Shown: piece by piece, positions 63,443 to 64,000 of the stretch | How the letters are laid out: each line of letters starts with the position of its first letter | Position numbering within the stretch: the stretch's first letter is position 1 | NCBI GenBank assembly: GCA_011032825.1 | Contig: JAADJZ010000005.1 | Location: 129,001-193,000 of the forward strand | Length of the DNA stretch: 64,000 nt | From: Massariosphaeria phaeospora | Lineage: Eukaryota > Ascomycota > Dothideomycetes > Pleosporales | Direction: 5' to 3' | Made by a program: the position numbers and the translations under genes | Notes under the pieces: model-generated | Told to the model about the DNA's origin: nothing | Seen by the model: only the letters and a program-made list of their open reading frames with translations | Database searches by the model: none

Positions 63443-64000
63443 ACCTCGGTAACTTCAGGTGGTGGGGTCGCACGCCTCGCTGGGTGATGGCTGTGGTTAG
63501 CAGACATGCTAGTTGTCTGATTCCTGCCGATTTGAGAGATGTGAAAGAGGGAATACGGAAGGACAGAGGCAGACTATCGAGCGAGGACGAGAGCCTCTTT
63601 TATAGCCAGAGGCTGGGCAAGCGCGGGGAGTGCACACCGCAAGTTTGGACGATGAGCTAGTACGAAACTCGCTGGCTCCCAAATCTGCACTCGGATGGCA
63701 GGGGTTCAACAGGGGCTCGGCAGGCTGGGGCATGAGAGGCTAGTACGTTGGCGACGTCGTGGGTTCCGGAACAAGAGACGCAAGTGGCTACATGTAAGAG
63801 GCACGGCCATGCAATCATGCTACGATGCATGTCTAGTGCCACAAGCGGCTTCGCTGAGGTGCCGCTATGTTGTCCTACAGATCGAGCTATGGTGGACTTC
63901 AGTTGGACACAGTTGCCAGAGATCGGGGTAGGACGTATCTCATTCGGCTGTCGAGTGGGGCTTGGCGGCGGGGTGCCGCGTTGCATCGTCCGGTCGTGCG
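63443..64000. other. Right-edge flank
   Basis: About 560 bases; TTTTATAG-like sequence at about 63598-63605. No gene supported, though one may continue beyond the window. Confidence 0.35.

Noticed and set aside
1..64000. tRNA or rRNA genes
   Set aside because: I looked for B-box-like GGTTCRANNC with a matching A box and cloverleaf and saw none that I could support; tRNAscan-SE would settle it.

Overview
This is a nuclear window from a filamentous ascomycete (Pezizomycotina; perhaps Dothideomycetes, but I cannot place it further). The evidence is short 45-91 nt introns with GTRNGT donors and CTAAC/CTGAC-type branch points, together with a typical fungal gene set: HET-domain protein, spherulation-specific family 4, DUF3632, DUF924, feruloyl esterase C-like, pirin and F-box genes.

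Layout. 0-5 kb is GC-rich housekeeping-like DNA (pirin, F-box protein). 3.6-28.4 kb is an accessory island of lower GC holding eight copies of one aminoglycoside-phosphotransferase-fold (APH-like) kinase family, called K1-K8 here, plus four members of a small Cys/His-rich protein family, S1-S4. The kinases share an N-terminal signature (an H/Q-E-P-[FWY]-x-T-F-Q-x-K block, then [K/E]GG-x-x-NR[VI]-[IVM]-G), the HxDxxxxN catalytic loop, an xDWDxAxFxP metal loop and mostly acidic Ser/Asp tails. K1, K5, K6 and K8 look intact. K3 and K7 each carry one in-frame TAG, K2 is a deleted and frameshifted remnant, and K4 has Tyr in place of the metal-binding Asp. Three of the four small proteins sit head-to-head with a kinase. 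I regard this kinase/mini-zinc-protein array as the most interesting system here. An F-box gene and a secreted nucleoside-hydrolase-like gene lie in or beside the island.

28.7-45.9 kb is mixed: EEP (TDP2-like) phosphodiesterase, a BBE-type FAD oxidase with a nonsense codon, two hypothetical proteins (one about 1,090 aa with a possible mitochondrial presequence), a PgdA/HP0310-like polysaccharide deacetylase, a HET protein, a spherulation-4 protein and a DUF3632 protein. 47-57 kb is rich in secreted-protein genes (subtilase-like C-terminal half, an EHILEWHLL-motif protein, a six-Cys small secreted protein, a Cys-rich protein with a long K/E helix) interleaved with F-box genes. 57-64 kb returns to ordinary enzymes: DUF924, class I glutamine amidotransferase-like, CE1 feruloyl esterase, metallophosphoesterase and a CXC-type zinc protein.

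Three genes (50.6, 56.4 and 62.2 kb) each show an apparent one-base loss inside a short homopolymer that breaks an otherwise good reading frame. These may be sequence errors rather than pseudogenes. Family names come from motif recognition by eye; no database search was possible.
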